Shown in pieces: positions 8,998 through 17,165 of a DNA stretch of 64,000 bases (position 1 is the first letter of the stretch; each line of letters starts with the position of its first letter). Source of the DNA: Accumulibacter phosphatis (GTDB lineage: Bacteria; Pseudomonadota; Gammaproteobacteria; Burkholderiales; Rhodocyclaceae); the NCBI RefSeq assembly GCF_000024165.1, contig NC_013194.1:744001-808000 (forward strand), read 5' to 3'. The notes under the pieces are model-generated. The model saw only the letters and a program-made list of their open reading frames with translations, had not been told where the DNA came from and ran no database searches. A program made the position numbers and the translations under genes.

Positions 8998-10965
8998 TTA
9001 CCGTTGCAGGAGTCGTTCCTCGGCCGCGTTCAGCGCACCGGGTGCGCCCAACAGGACGACGACGTCGCCAGCCTGAAAGCGGGTTTCCGCCGACGGCTCC
9101 GGGGCCCTGATGTTGCGTCGGCGAACGGCTGTCACCTCGACGCCGAGTTCATTCACCGCCAACTCACCGAGTGTACGCCCGATCGCGTGTGCGCCGTCGA
9201 CGAGCAGGATCGAATGCAGGCGCGCCTCGTCGCGGTCGAGAGCGTCGTCGTCGGCGTCGCCTTCGCCGCGGAAGAAGCCGCGCAGCGCCCGGTAGCCGAC
9301 CAGTCGCGTCTGGCGGAAACGTTCGAGGACGTGCGCGGTGGGGACGCCGGCGTGACGCAGCGCGTGCGCGGCGAGCACCATGCTCGCTTCGAGTGTTTCC
9401 GGGACGACCTCGGCAGCCCCCGCGCGCTGCAGTCGGTCGAGGTCCTTTTCGTCGAGCGTACGTACGACCACGGGCAGGTCCGGTTTGAGCCGGTGGACGT
9501 GTTCGAGGACGCGCTCGGCGGCGCGCGTATCGGCAAAGGAGATCATCAGCACGCTGGCGCGAGCGACGCCGGCGGCAACGAGCGTTTCGCGGCGTGCGGC
9601 GTCGCCATACATCACGTTCTCGCCGGCCGCCGCCGCTTCGCGGACACGTTCGGGATCCAGATCCAGGGCCACGTAGGCGACGGATTCCTGCTCCATGAAG
9701 CGGGCCAGGTGCTGGCCGCTACGGCCGTAACCGCAGATGACGACGTGCTGCTCGGTGTTCATCGTCTGCGCCGCCAAGCGGGTGAGTTGCATCGAGCGCA
9801 TCAGCCACTCGCTGGCCGCAAAGCGCAGGACGATGCGGTCGCTGTACTGCACGATCACCGGCGCCAGCAGCATCGAGAGGACCAGCGCCGCGAGAACGGC
9901 CTGCAGAGCCAGCGCCGGTACGAGGTGCAGTCTGCCCATTTCGGACAGCAGAACGAAACCGAATTCGCCACCGGCGCAGAGCCAGAGAGCGGTGCGCGTG
10001 GCGTTGCCGGCGCTTGACCCGAACAGCCGTGACAGCCCCAGCATGAGTGCGAACTTCACGCCCAGCAGCGCCGCCAGCACGCCCAGGACGAGCGGCGCAT
10101 TGGCGAGGACCAGCGGAACGTCGAGCATCATGCCGATGGTGACGAAGAACAGGCCCATCAGAACATCGCGAAAGGGCTTGATGTCTTCCTCGACCTGGTG
10201 CCGGTACTGGGTTTCGGAAATCAGGATGCCGGCGACAAAGGCGCCGAGCGCCAGCGACAGGCCGGCACGTTCGGTCAGATGCGCCAGGCCGAGCGTGACC
10301 AGCAGCACGTTGAGCATGAACAATTCGGCCGACTTGCCACGCGCCACGACGTAGAACCACCTGTTCATCAGCCGCTGGCCGAAGAACAGCACCACCGACA
10401 GCACCAGCACGGCCTTGAGCATCGCCAGACCGATCATCGTCGCCATCTGCTCGGGTGATTCCGAAAACGAGGGGATCACGATCAGCAACGGCACGACCGC
10501 CAGGTCCTGGAACAGCAGCACGCCCATCACCTCGCGGCCATGCGGAGCATCGAGTTCGAGGCGCTCGTTCAGCAACTTGGTGAGCACCGCCGTAGACGAC
10601 ATCGCCAGTGCGCCACCGAGGGCCACTCCCGCCTGCCAGCTCAATCCCACGGCACCAAGAACGGCGGTGACGACTGCCAGGGTCGCCAGCACCTGCAGCA
10701 GACCGAGGCCGAAAACGATGCGCTTCATCGCGTACAGCTTGGGCAGCGAGAACTCGAGGCCGATCGAGAACATCAGGAAGACGACGCCGAACTCGGCCAG
10801 ATGCTGCACGCCGGCGAAGCCCTCGACCAGATTGAAGGCGTGCGGGCCGATCAGCGTGCCGACCAGCAGGTAACCGAGTACCGGCGGCAGGCTGACCGAA
10901 CGAAAGACGATCACCGAAACCACCGAAGCGCCCAGCAGCAGCAGAATGGTTGGTAGCGTTGCCAT
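8998..10965 (-). CDS. Monovalent cation:proton antiporter, CPA2 family (KefB/KefC/YbaL-like)
   Basis: The ATG at 10965 has an AGGGACAGG ribosome binding site; the reading frame extends further upstream but without support. The 655-residue protein has about 12 membrane helices (1-385), a TrkA-N nucleotide-binding domain from about 410 with VVICGYGRSGQHLARF (GxGxxG), and a TrkA-C domain at the end (about 585-655). Such proteins exchange K+ or Na+ for H+ under control of NAD(H) or glutathione adducts bound by the TrkA domain. It is divergently transcribed from kdsD, an arrangement common in betaproteobacteria. Confidence 0.9.
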   Translation of the reverse strand: MATLPTILLLLGASVVSVIVFRSVSLPPVLGYLLVGTLIGPHAFNLVEGFAGVQHLAEFGVVFLMFSIGLEFSLPKLYAMKRIVFGLGLLQVLATLAVVTAVLGAVGLSWQAGVALGGALAMSSTAVLTKLLNERLELDAPHGREVMGVLLFQDLAVVPLLIVIPSFSESPEQMATMIGLAMLKAVLVLSVVLFFGQRLMNRWFYVVARGKSAELFMLNVLLVTLGLAHLTERAGLSLALGAFVAGILISETQYRHQVEEDIKPFRDVLMGLFFVTIGMMLDVPLVLANAPLVLGVLAALLGVKFALMLGLSRLFGSSAGNATRTALWLCAGGEFGFVLLSEMGRLHLVPALALQAVLAALVLSMLLAPVIVQYSDRIVLRFAASEWLMRSMQLTRLAAQTMNTEQHVVICGYGRSGQHLARFMEQESVAYVALDLDPERVREAAAAGENVMYGDAARRETLVAAGVARASVLMISFADTRAAERVLEHVHRLKPDLPVVVRTLDEKDLDRLQRAGAAEVVPETLEASMVLAAHALRHAGVPTAHVLERFRQTRLVGYRALRGFFRGEGDADDDALDRDEARLHSILLVDGAHAIGRTLGELAVNELGVEVTAVRRRNIRAPEPSAETRFQAGDVVVLLGAPGALNAAEERLLQR

Positions 10966-11024
10966 CAGTCCTGTCCCTCGTTGCGGTCGTGGCGTCGGCG
11001 CGAGATCAGCGCACCAGGGGCTTC

Positions 11025-11033
11025 TGCTATACT
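11025..11033 (+). promoter_or_regulatory. Candidate extended -10 for the kdsD operon
   Basis: TGCTATACT is a TGn-extended -10 hexamer 27 bases upstream of the kdsD start. No clear -35 is visible, which extended -10 promoters tolerate. Confidence 0.4.
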
Positions 11034-11059
11034 CGCGCCATGATAACCGCTGCCTGCTC

Positions 11060-12043
11060 ATGAACCAAATTCAGCCTTCAGCGCAAGCGCTCGATCTGGC
11101 ACGGCAGGTTCTCCGCATCGAAGCCGACGCCGTCCTGGCGCTGGCCGACCGTATCGACGGGGCCTTCCTGCAGGCGCTGCGCTTGGTCCTCAATTGCCGT
11201 GGTCGGGTCATCGTCAGCGGCATGGGCAAGTCCGGGCATGTCGGGCGCAAGATCGCTTCGACCCTGGCCAGCACCGGGACTCCCGCCTTCTTCGTGCATC
11301 CGGCCGAGGCCAGCCACGGCGACCTCGGAATGATCACCCGCGACGACGTGCTGATCGCGATTTCCAATTCCGGCGAAAGCGCCGAACTGCTCACCATCGT
11401 CCCGAGTATCAAGCGGCAGGGAGCGAGACTGATCAGCATGACCGGCAACCGGTCCTCGTCGCTGGCCGTCGAAGCCGATGTTCACCTCGACGCCGCGGTG
11501 GCCCAGGAAGCGTGTCCGCTCAATCTGGCGCCCACCGCCAGCACGACTGCTGTACTGGCGCTGGGCGATGCGCTGGCGGTTGCCCTGCTCGATGCACGTG
11601 GTTTCGGCCCCGAGGATTTCGCCCGTTCGCACCCCGGCGGCTCGCTCGGTCGCCGTCTCCTGACGCACGTGCGCGACGTCATGCGCGTCGGTGCGGCCAT
11701 TCCGGAGGTCGATCCAGCGACCAGTGTCCCCGCGGCCATTCTCGAGATTTCCCGCGGCGGCATCGGCATGACCGCGGTGGTGACTGCTGAGCGCCGGGTC
11801 ATCGGGGTCGTCACCGATGGCGACCTGCGGCGGGCTTTTGGCCGCGAGGCGGACCCGCGACACCTGTTCGTCACCGACATCATGGGGCGCCAACCGCGTT
11901 CGATCGGACCGGACCGGCTCGCCGTGGAGGCGGTAGAGATGATGGAGCAGCACAAGATCAACCAGTTGCCGGTGGTCGATGCGACCGGCGTTCTGGTCGG
12001 TGCCCTCAACATGCACGACCTGTTCAAGGCCAAGGTGATCTGA
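11060..12043 (+). CDS. kdsD: Arabinose-5-phosphate isomerase
   Basis: A 327-residue protein, the usual KdsD length. N-terminal SIS (sugar isomerase) domain with VIVSGMGKSGHVGRKIASTL and AISNSGESAELL, then two CBS domains (about 205-327). It converts ribulose 5-phosphate to arabinose 5-phosphate, the first step of KDO synthesis for LPS. ATG at 11060 matches family N-termini; the longer open frame upstream would run into the antiporter gene. First gene of kdsD-kdsC-lptC-lptA; stop and next start share one base (TGATG). Confidence 0.95.
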   Translation: MNQIQPSAQALDLARQVLRIEADAVLALADRIDGAFLQALRLVLNCRGRVIVSGMGKSGHVGRKIASTLASTGTPAFFVHPAEASHGDLGMITRDDVLIAISNSGESAELLTIVPSIKRQGARLISMTGNRSSSLAVEADVHLDAAVAQEACPLNLAPTASTTAVLALGDALAVALLDARGFGPEDFARSHPGGSLGRRLLTHVRDVMRVGAAIPEVDPATSVPAAILEISRGGIGMTAVVTAERRVIGVVTDGDLRRAFGREADPRHLFVTDIMGRQPRSIGPDRLAVEAVEMMEQHKINQLPVVDATGVLVGALNMHDLFKAKVI

Positions 12044-12591
12044 TGCCCGTCGTCCGCGAATCCGCGACCGCGTGCGCCGGCCGCCTCAAGCTGATGGCTT
12101 TCGACGTCGACGGCGTGCTCACCGATGGCTCGCTCTTCTATACCGACGACGGCGTCGAGATCAAGGCCTTCAACACCCTCGATGGGCATGGCCTGAAGAT
12201 GCTGCAACAGGCAGGTGTCAAGGTCGCGATCATTACCGGCCGGCGTGCGCGCTGCGTCGAGTTGCGCGCCAGCAACCTTGGCATCGGCTACCTGTTCCAG
12301 GGTGTCGACAACAAGCTCGCCGTGATGAATTCGCTGCTCGTCGAACTCGGCTTGACAGCCGATGTTGCCGGCTACATGGGCGACGACCTGCCTGACCTGC
12401 CGCTGATGAGCGCCTGCGGTTTTTCCGCGACCCCAGGTGATGGCCATGCGCTGGTGCAAAGTCATGCTTCGCTGATCGCTACTCGCTGGGGCGGTCGGGG
12501 TGCCGTGCGCGAGGTCTGTGAGTTCATACTTGAAGCGCAGGACAAACTCGCTGCCGTGCTGGCGCCGTATCTTCCGGTGGTCGAGCGATGA
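12043..12591 (+). CDS. kdsC: KDO-8-phosphate phosphatase
   Basis: A 182-residue HAD-family protein with the catalytic FDVDGVLTDG near residue 21, the conserved TGR in IITGRRARCVELRA, and GYMGDDLPDLPLM near 110. KdsC removes phosphate from KDO-8-phosphate in the cytoplasm. Length and lack of a cap domain are typical. Overlaps kdsD by one base and lptC by four. Confidence 0.95.
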   Translation: MPVVRESATACAGRLKLMAFDVDGVLTDGSLFYTDDGVEIKAFNTLDGHGLKMLQQAGVKVAIITGRRARCVELRASNLGIGYLFQGVDNKLAVMNSLLVELGLTADVAGYMGDDLPDLPLMSACGFSATPGDGHALVQSHASLIATRWGGRGAVREVCEFILEAQDKLAAVLAPYLPVVER

Positions 12592-13175
12592 AACGCTGGA
12601 GCAGCGCGGCCCTGCCGTTGACCCTTCTGCTGGCGCTGGCCGTGTTGAGCTTCTGGTTGCGCTATGCGACCGAGTTGCCGGACGAGCGCAACGACGGCAA
12701 GAGTCGCCACGATCCTGATTTCATCGTCACTACGGCGACCGCGCACAAACTCGACAAGTCAGGCCAGCTGCTCTACACGCTGGTTGCCGACGAGATTCGA
12801 CATTACCCCGATGACGATACTGCCGACCTGACCAATCCCAAACTTGAGTACTTCGACCCGACCAAGCCGACGGTCACCATAAGCGCCGTGCGCGGACACG
12901 TGAGCCCCAAGGGTGAGCGCGTCGAGCTCAGTGAACGCGTCGAGGTGCGGCGTGCTGCGACCGACAGGCAGGCGGAACTCGTACTCGAAACTCCCGACCT
13001 GACGGTTCTCACCGATGAGGAACAGGCCTTCACGAAGAGCCGGGTAGTGATTACTCAGGGCAAGTCGTGGGTACAGGGCGTCGGCATGCAGATCGACAAC
13101 AAGTTGCAGACTTACCTGCTGGAATCCCAGGTCACCGGAGAGATTGCCAGCCATCCGGCCAAGACGAAACCATAG
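12588..13175 (+). CDS. lptC: LPS export ABC transporter periplasmic protein LptC
   Basis: A 195-residue bitopic protein with an N-terminal membrane anchor at about residues 7-25 and a YrbK/LptC-type beta-jellyroll (DFIVTTATAHKLDKSGQLLY...). It joins the LptBFG transporter to the LptA bridge. It starts within the end of kdsC (ATGA) and is followed by lptA after 2 bases. Slightly longer than the E. coli protein because of a C-terminal tail, common in betaproteobacteria. Confidence 0.9.
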   Translation: MKRWSSAALPLTLLLALAVLSFWLRYATELPDERNDGKSRHDPDFIVTTATAHKLDKSGQLLYTLVADEIRHYPDDDTADLTNPKLEYFDPTKPTVTISAVRGHVSPKGERVELSERVEVRRAATDRQAELVLETPDLTVLTDEEQAFTKSRVVITQGKSWVQGVGMQIDNKLQTYLLESQVTGEIASHPAKTKP

Positions 13176-13177
13176 AT

Positions 13178-13801
13178 ATGAAGACGACCCTTTGTTGCGC
13201 CTGCGCGAGTAGCCTCCTGATCGTCCTGTCGCTGCCGGCGCAAGCCGAGCGCGCAGACCGCGACAAGCCGATTCACCTCGAAGCGGACCGGATGAGCATA
13301 GACGATATCAAGAAGGTCAAGACACTCGAAGGCAATGTCGTGATGATCCAGGGGACCCTGGAGCTGCGTACCAATCGGCTGGTCGTTACCGACGACGCCG
13401 ACGGTTTCCAGAAGGGGGTGGCCACTGGTGGCGCCAACGGCCTCGCCCGTTTCCGGCAGAAACGCGAGGGCGTCGACGAATGGATGGAAGGCGAGGCGGA
13501 GCGCATCGAGCACGATGCACGGAGCGAAGTAACCCAGTTCTTCATCCGCGCCTGGGTCCAGAGTGGAGCGGACGAGGTCAGGGGCCCCTATATCTCCTAC
13601 GACGCGCTGAACGAGAAATACGCCGTGAATAGCGGCGGCGCCACGAAGACGGCCACTGGCGCAGCGCAGGCAAGAGTGCGGGCGATCATTCAGCCGAAGA
13701 GCAAGGACGAGAAGCCGGCTGACCAGAAAGCGGCGACTGATCAGAAAGGCCCGGCACTGAGCCTCAAGCCCGCGTCGAACGTCAAGCCGGCAGCGGATTG
13801 A
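13178..13801 (+). CDS. lptA: LPS transport periplasmic protein LptA
   Basis: Start ATG at 13178, 2 bases after lptC; a longer frame upstream lies inside lptC. The 207-residue protein has a signal peptide (cleavage near AQA-ER, residue 22) and the OstA/LptA fold signature (IHLEADRMSID, then LEGNVVMIQGTLELRTNRL). LptA bridges LPS from the inner to the outer membrane. The C-terminal 40 residues are a Lys/Pro/Ala-rich tail. No lptB or rpoN follows, unlike the usual order; the operon seems to end here. Confidence 0.9.
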   Translation: MKTTLCCACASSLLIVLSLPAQAERADRDKPIHLEADRMSIDDIKKVKTLEGNVVMIQGTLELRTNRLVVTDDADGFQKGVATGGANGLARFRQKREGVDEWMEGEAERIEHDARSEVTQFFIRAWVQSGADEVRGPYISYDALNEKYAVNSGGATKTATGAAQARVRAIIQPKSKDEKPADQKAATDQKGPALSLKPASNVKPAAD

Positions 13802-14034
13802 ATCGCCAGCCGCTTCCGTTTGTCGGCCAGTTACCATTGCCGTCGGCGCAGGCACCGCCGCCAGCGCTTGGCCCGGCGCCGTGCGGCAGGGCCTCTGGTT
13901 CGCGGTGGCGCGGCCCACCCATCGACTGACCATCCCGCGATTCTTTCTGGTGCGACGCACCAATCGCCCCCGTCGAATCGCTCCCGGCGTCGACGGGTTT
14001 CATGATGTTTCCTGTAAATCAACGTGTTGTGTAG
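13802..14034. other. Intergenic region between lptA and the phasin promoter, no gene seen
   Basis: No open reading frame with a plausible start, ribosome site or family resemblance. The regulatory elements of the phasin gene begin right after it. Confidence 0.6.
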
Positions 14035-14051
14035 ATTGTGCGACGCACAAT
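14035..14051. promoter_or_regulatory. Palindromic operator upstream of the phasin -35
   Basis: Perfect 8-bp arms around one central base (ATTGTGCG-A-CGCACAAT), ending 7 bases before the -35 hexamer. It resembles, with two mismatches, the PhaR-type motif found intact at 14095. Inferred binding site for a PHA-responsive repressor. Confidence 0.55.
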
Positions 14052-14058
14052 AAAGTGC

Positions 14059-14086
14059 TTGACAAGCGAGTTCAGAGGTTTATAAT
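14059..14086 (+). promoter_or_regulatory. Strong sigma-70 promoter of the first phasin gene
   Basis: Consensus -35 TTGACA (14059-14064) and consensus -10 TATAAT (14081-14086) with a 16-base spacer. Transcription would start near 14093, giving a leader of just over 100 bases. Confidence 0.9.
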
Positions 14087-14094
14087 TCGCTCCA

Positions 14095-14107
14095 TGGTGC
14101 AGTGCAA
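14095..14107. promoter_or_regulatory. PhaR/PhbF-type operator at the phasin transcription start
   Basis: TGGTGCAGTGCAA fits the pattern TG-N-TGC-N3-GCAA that I recall for the PHA regulator PhbF/PhaR of Herbaspirillum. It overlaps the expected start of transcription, a repressing position. With the site at 14035 it would bracket the promoter, as at the phaP promoter of Cupriavidus. Confidence 0.55.
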
Positions 14108-14199
14108 CAAAAGATCGGAGTGCGGTGACGCACAAGGGTCAGCGAGTTAACCATTGCACATGTTGTGTTGTGCCCCCACTTTAAATGAGGAGATTGACC

Positions 14200-14751
14200 A
14201 TGTTCACCACGCCCGAACAATTCGCTGCTGCCAACAAGGCTTCCGTTGATGCCATGCTGACCCTTGCCAACACCGCTCTGGCCAGCGCCGAGCGCATTGC
14301 CGCGCTGAACCTGAATACGGCCCGCTCGATGCTCGAGGACGGCGTTGCCAACGCCAAGGCGATGCTGGGTGCCAAGGACCCGCAGGAATTCTTCTCGGTT
14401 CAGGCTTCGCTGGCGCAGCCCAGCCTCGAGAAGGCCGTGGCCTATACCCGCAGCGTCTATGAAATCTCGGCTCAGTCGAAGGAAGAGATCACCAAACTGC
14501 TCGAAGCGCAGTTCAGCGATTTCCAGAAGCAGACTCTGGCTCTGCTCGAGAAGGCCACGAAGAATGCGCCGGTGGGTTCGGACGTTGCGGTGTCAGCCGT
14601 CAAGTCGGCAATCGCCTCGGCCACCTCGGCCTTCGACAGCATGAACAAGGCGGCCAAGCAGGTTGCCGACATCGCCGAGGCCAACGTTGCCGCGGCTACC
14701 AACGCTACCGTCAAGGCAGTTGGCGCCACCGCCGCGAACGTCAAGAAGTAG
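14200..14751 (+). CDS. Phasin family protein (PHA granule-associated)
   Basis: ATG at 14200 with GAGGAG seven bases upstream. The 183-residue protein is almost entirely amphipathic helix, rich in Ala, Lys and Glu, beginning MFTTPEQFAAANKASVD and with the phasin phrase AKDPQEFFSVQASLAQP. Phasins coat polyhydroxyalkanoate granules and limit their fusion. Driven by a near-consensus promoter flanked by PhaR-like sites, so expression is probably induced when PHA accumulates. A second phasin follows, and the two differ enough to be distinct paralogues. Confidence 0.93.
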   Translation: MFTTPEQFAAANKASVDAMLTLANTALASAERIAALNLNTARSMLEDGVANAKAMLGAKDPQEFFSVQASLAQPSLEKAVAYTRSVYEISAQSKEEITKLLEAQFSDFQKQTLALLEKATKNAPVGSDVAVSAVKSAIASATSAFDSMNKAAKQVADIAEANVAAATNATVKAVGATAANVKK

Positions 14752-14811
14752 GTCTGCCTGGGCCTTGATGGACGGGCTCGATGCCGCCGTCTCACCAGCA
14801 AGGCATGCGAG

Positions 14812-14837
14812 AGGCTCCCGCTGCGGTTCGGGAGCCT
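14812..14837 (+). terminator. Hairpin between the two phasin genes
   Basis: AGGCTCCCG / CGGGAGCCT, 9-bp perfect stem with an 8-base loop. No T run follows, so it may be an attenuating or processing hairpin rather than a full terminator. Confidence 0.45.
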
Positions 14838-14979
14838 GCTCTCAGGCCTGTTTCGAGTCCTCGTCTGAGCACAGTCCGAAATCAGTATTCCGGCGGGAGC
14901 GGAAAAAGCGTGTCGCTGCGGCGACGCGCCCCCGAGTAGCCGTCACGCGCATTACCATTGCCATAAAACGGAGATATCC

Positions 14980-15528
14980 ATGAGCACTATCGATCTAGAA
15001 CAACTCGCCCAGAGCCAGAAGGCCAACGCACAAGTCATGATGACCCTGGTTCGCACGGCTTTTCACGGGCTGGAGCAACTGTCCGCACTCAACCTTTCGG
15101 CGAGCCGCGAACTGTTCAACACCGGCACCTCCGGCGCGCAGCAGCTGATGGGTGTCAAGGATCCGCAGCAGCTCAAGGATGTCGCCGCTTCGCTGGCCCG
15201 GCCGAACGTCGACAAGCTGATGGAATACTCGCGCAGTTTGTATGAACTGGCCGCCAACATGCAGCGGGAAATCACGTCGGTCATGGAAGACCAGTACAGC
15301 ACGATGCGCCACAACGCGTCGGGACTGATCGAGAAGACCGGCGTGGCGACGCCGATCGCCGGTGACGTATTCGGCGCGGCGATGAAGCAGATGATGAACG
15401 CGTCGAGCACCGCCTTCGAAAACATCTCCCAGATGGCCAAGCAGATGACCGACATCGTCGATTCCAATGTCAAGGCGGCCACCAGCGCTACCGCCCAGGC
15501 AGCAGCGGCTCTGACCCCGAAGAAGTGA
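14980..15528 (+). CDS. Phasin family protein, second copy
   Basis: A 182-residue all-helical protein (MSTIDLEQLAQSQKANAQVM) with the phasin element GVKDPQQLKDVAASLARP matching that of the preceding gene. Start preceded by ACGGAGATATCC. It lies 228 bases after the first phasin; a hairpin separates them and I see no PhaR-like motif before this gene, so it may be read through from the first promoter or have its own weak one. Two strong hairpins follow its stop. Confidence 0.92.
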   Translation: MSTIDLEQLAQSQKANAQVMMTLVRTAFHGLEQLSALNLSASRELFNTGTSGAQQLMGVKDPQQLKDVAASLARPNVDKLMEYSRSLYELAANMQREITSVMEDQYSTMRHNASGLIEKTGVATPIAGDVFGAAMKQMMNASSTAFENISQMAKQMTDIVDSNVKAATSATAQAAAALTPKK

Positions 15529-15531
15529 TCT

Positions 15532-15554
15532 TCAGGCGCGCGATGCGCGCCTGA
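15532..15554 (+). repeat. Perfect 10-bp hairpin after the second phasin
   Basis: TCAGGCGCGC-GAT-GCGCGCCTGA, directly after the stop codon. Extremely GC-rich stem with a 3-base loop. Probably helps 3' end formation or RNA stability. Confidence 0.6.
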
Positions 15555-15563
15555 TCGCTGACG

Positions 15564-15590
15564 AACCCCGGTTTTGGCCGGGGTTTTCTC
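15564..15590 (+). terminator. Rho-independent terminator of the phasin genes
   Basis: AACCCCGG / CCGGGGTT stem with a TTTTGG loop, followed by TTCTC. Also lies downstream of the opposing cinA-like gene. Confidence 0.75.
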
Positions 15591-15634
15591 GTCTACCGGT
15601 CGCCTTCCCGGGTCGCCGCGCTACGGTCGCCGTT

Positions 15635-16390
15635 CTATGGCCGCCACTCCCAGTGGATGGCGCGCCGCTCGACCTCCTGCCTGATCGCTGCCATTGCCCG
15701 ATCGACCAGTGCCGGGTCGCCCTCGACACCAAGCTCCAGGTGTCGCCGCTGCCCGTCTTCCGAGATCGACGGCAGGCTGAAGAGGCGCAGCGCCGGAAAA
15801 TCGGCGACGACCCGTTCCATCAGATCGAGCAGTGCGCTCTCGTAGGCATTCGCGCCGGTCAGCAGGCAGGCCCTTTCGACCGTTGGACGCTGGTTGAAGA
15901 GATGCGCATAGAAGGTGTCGAGCGCCCACTCGGCCATCGGGTGCGCCATCTGCGGGAAACCCGGCAGGAAGTGGTGATCGCGAACACGAAACCCCGGAAT
16001 CCGGTTGAACGGGTTGGGGATGATATCGACGCCGCGCGGGAAGGTGCCGAGCAGCAGGCGAACGTCGGTGATCTCGGCGCCGAAACGGGCCCGGATTTCC
16101 CGTTCGGCGTCCGGATGCAGAACCAGATCGACATCCAGCGCCTCCGCTACTGCCTGCCGGGTATGGTCGTCGGGCGTATTGCCGATTCCGCCGAAGCTGA
16201 AGACCACATCGCCGGCAGCCAGAGTGCGCCGGAGCGTGGCGGCGATGCGCGAACGCTCGTCGCCGAGGTACTCGACCCAGGCCAGGCGTAGACCTCGCAG
16301 CGCAAGCAACTCGGCAATCTTCGCAAAGTGCCGGTCGACGCGTTTTCCCGACAGGATCTCGTCACCGAGGATGATCGCCCCGAAACTCAT
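15635..16390 (-). CDS. Molybdopterin-binding domain protein, CinA N-terminal-like
   Basis: A 251-residue single-domain protein starting MSFGAIILGDEILSGKRVDRHF, with GDVVFSFGGIGNTPDDHTRQAV, the signatures of the MoaB/MogA-like N-terminal domain of CinA. The C-terminal nicotinamide-nucleotide amidase domain of full CinA is absent, as in the short stand-alone members common in proteobacteria. Function of the short form is not settled. The ATG at 16390 overlaps the stop of the upstream EI24 gene (ATGA), so these two are an operon. Confidence 0.85.
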   Translation of the reverse strand: MSFGAIILGDEILSGKRVDRHFAKIAELLALRGLRLAWVEYLGDERSRIAATLRRTLAAGDVVFSFGGIGNTPDDHTRQAVAEALDVDLVLHPDAEREIRARFGAEITDVRLLLGTFPRGVDIIPNPFNRIPGFRVRDHHFLPGFPQMAHPMAEWALDTFYAHLFNQRPTVERACLLTGANAYESALLDLMERVVADFPALRLFSLPSISEDGQRRHLELGVEGDPALVDRAMAAIRQEVERRAIHWEWRP

Positions 16391-17139
16391 GTCGCTTCCT
16401 TCTCCGTAAGTGGCTGCCTGCCGGCCGTGACGACGGCGCCTTGCCGCCAGCGGCGCAGCGCCTCGAGGCAGTAGTGAGTATAGGCCAGTGCCGCCAGCGT
16501 GGGTGTCAGCAAGCCGACGACCGGGATGTGCGTGAGCAGCGCCAGGATGACGCCGAGGAGCAGCAGCGGAAAGCCGTTCTGGCGGCGCAGCGCGCGCCAT
16601 TCCTCGTCGGTCGCATGCAGGGTCAGCGCGTCGTAAGCAAAAGTGCGGCGCGTCAGCCAGGCCATCCAGAGAATCGGCAGCAGCAGGGCAAAGCCGGGGA
16701 TCAGCCAGAGTGGCAGCGTCAGCAGCCAGCCGACGATGAACAGGAGTACCGCCGAAATGCTGTTCCATGCCGCTGCCGCCAGGCTGTCCTTGCCGAGGCG
16801 CGCCAGTTCCGGATAGTCGGCCGCCGCCACATGTTCGAGCAGGAGTGGCATGACGAAAAGCGCCGCCAGCAGCATCGCGGTAACGAATGCCGCGGCGAGC
16901 ACCAGCAGCCAGCCGCCGAGCACGGCCGCGAACTTGGCCAGCCAGAGCGCCCCCCAGCCGGCCAGCCAGGTCAAGGGCGGCTGCTCGATCAGGCTGCCGA
17001 TCAGGGTCTCGAGGAAGAAGAGCGCGAGCCCGATCCAGACCACCAGTGCCACCGCGGCTGGTCCCAGCAACAGCAGCCAGACCCGGCCGCGGCCGAGCGT
17101 CTTGACGCTGCGCAGCAGCGCCAGCATCACCTCATGCAC
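16387..17139 (-). CDS. EI24 domain-containing membrane protein (CysZ-like)
   Basis: A 250-residue protein with about five hydrophobic stretches: residues 20-45, 60-100, 125-160 and 190-215. The composition and the phrase LIPGFALLLPILWMAWLTRRTFAYDAL are typical of the EI24/CysZ family; CysZ takes up sulfate, but most members are uncharacterised. Upstream of and overlapping the CinA-like gene. Separated by 26 bases from the end of hrpA, which reads toward it. Confidence 0.75.
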   Translation of the reverse strand: MHEVMLALLRSVKTLGRGRVWLLLLGPAAVALVVWIGLALFFLETLIGSLIEQPPLTWLAGWGALWLAKFAAVLGGWLLVLAAAFVTAMLLAALFVMPLLLEHVAAADYPELARLGKDSLAAAAWNSISAVLLFIVGWLLTLPLWLIPGFALLLPILWMAWLTRRTFAYDALTLHATDEEWRALRRQNGFPLLLLGVILALLTHIPVVGLLTPTLAALAYTHYCLEALRRWRQGAVVTAGRQPLTEKEAT

Positions 17140-17165
17140 AGTTCGTCTCCCCCGTCATCATCGCC

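Noticed and set aside
14094..14150. An 18-codon ORF at the 5' end of the phasin leader
   Set aside because: It starts at the expected transcription start with no ribosome site and coincides with the operator; likely chance.
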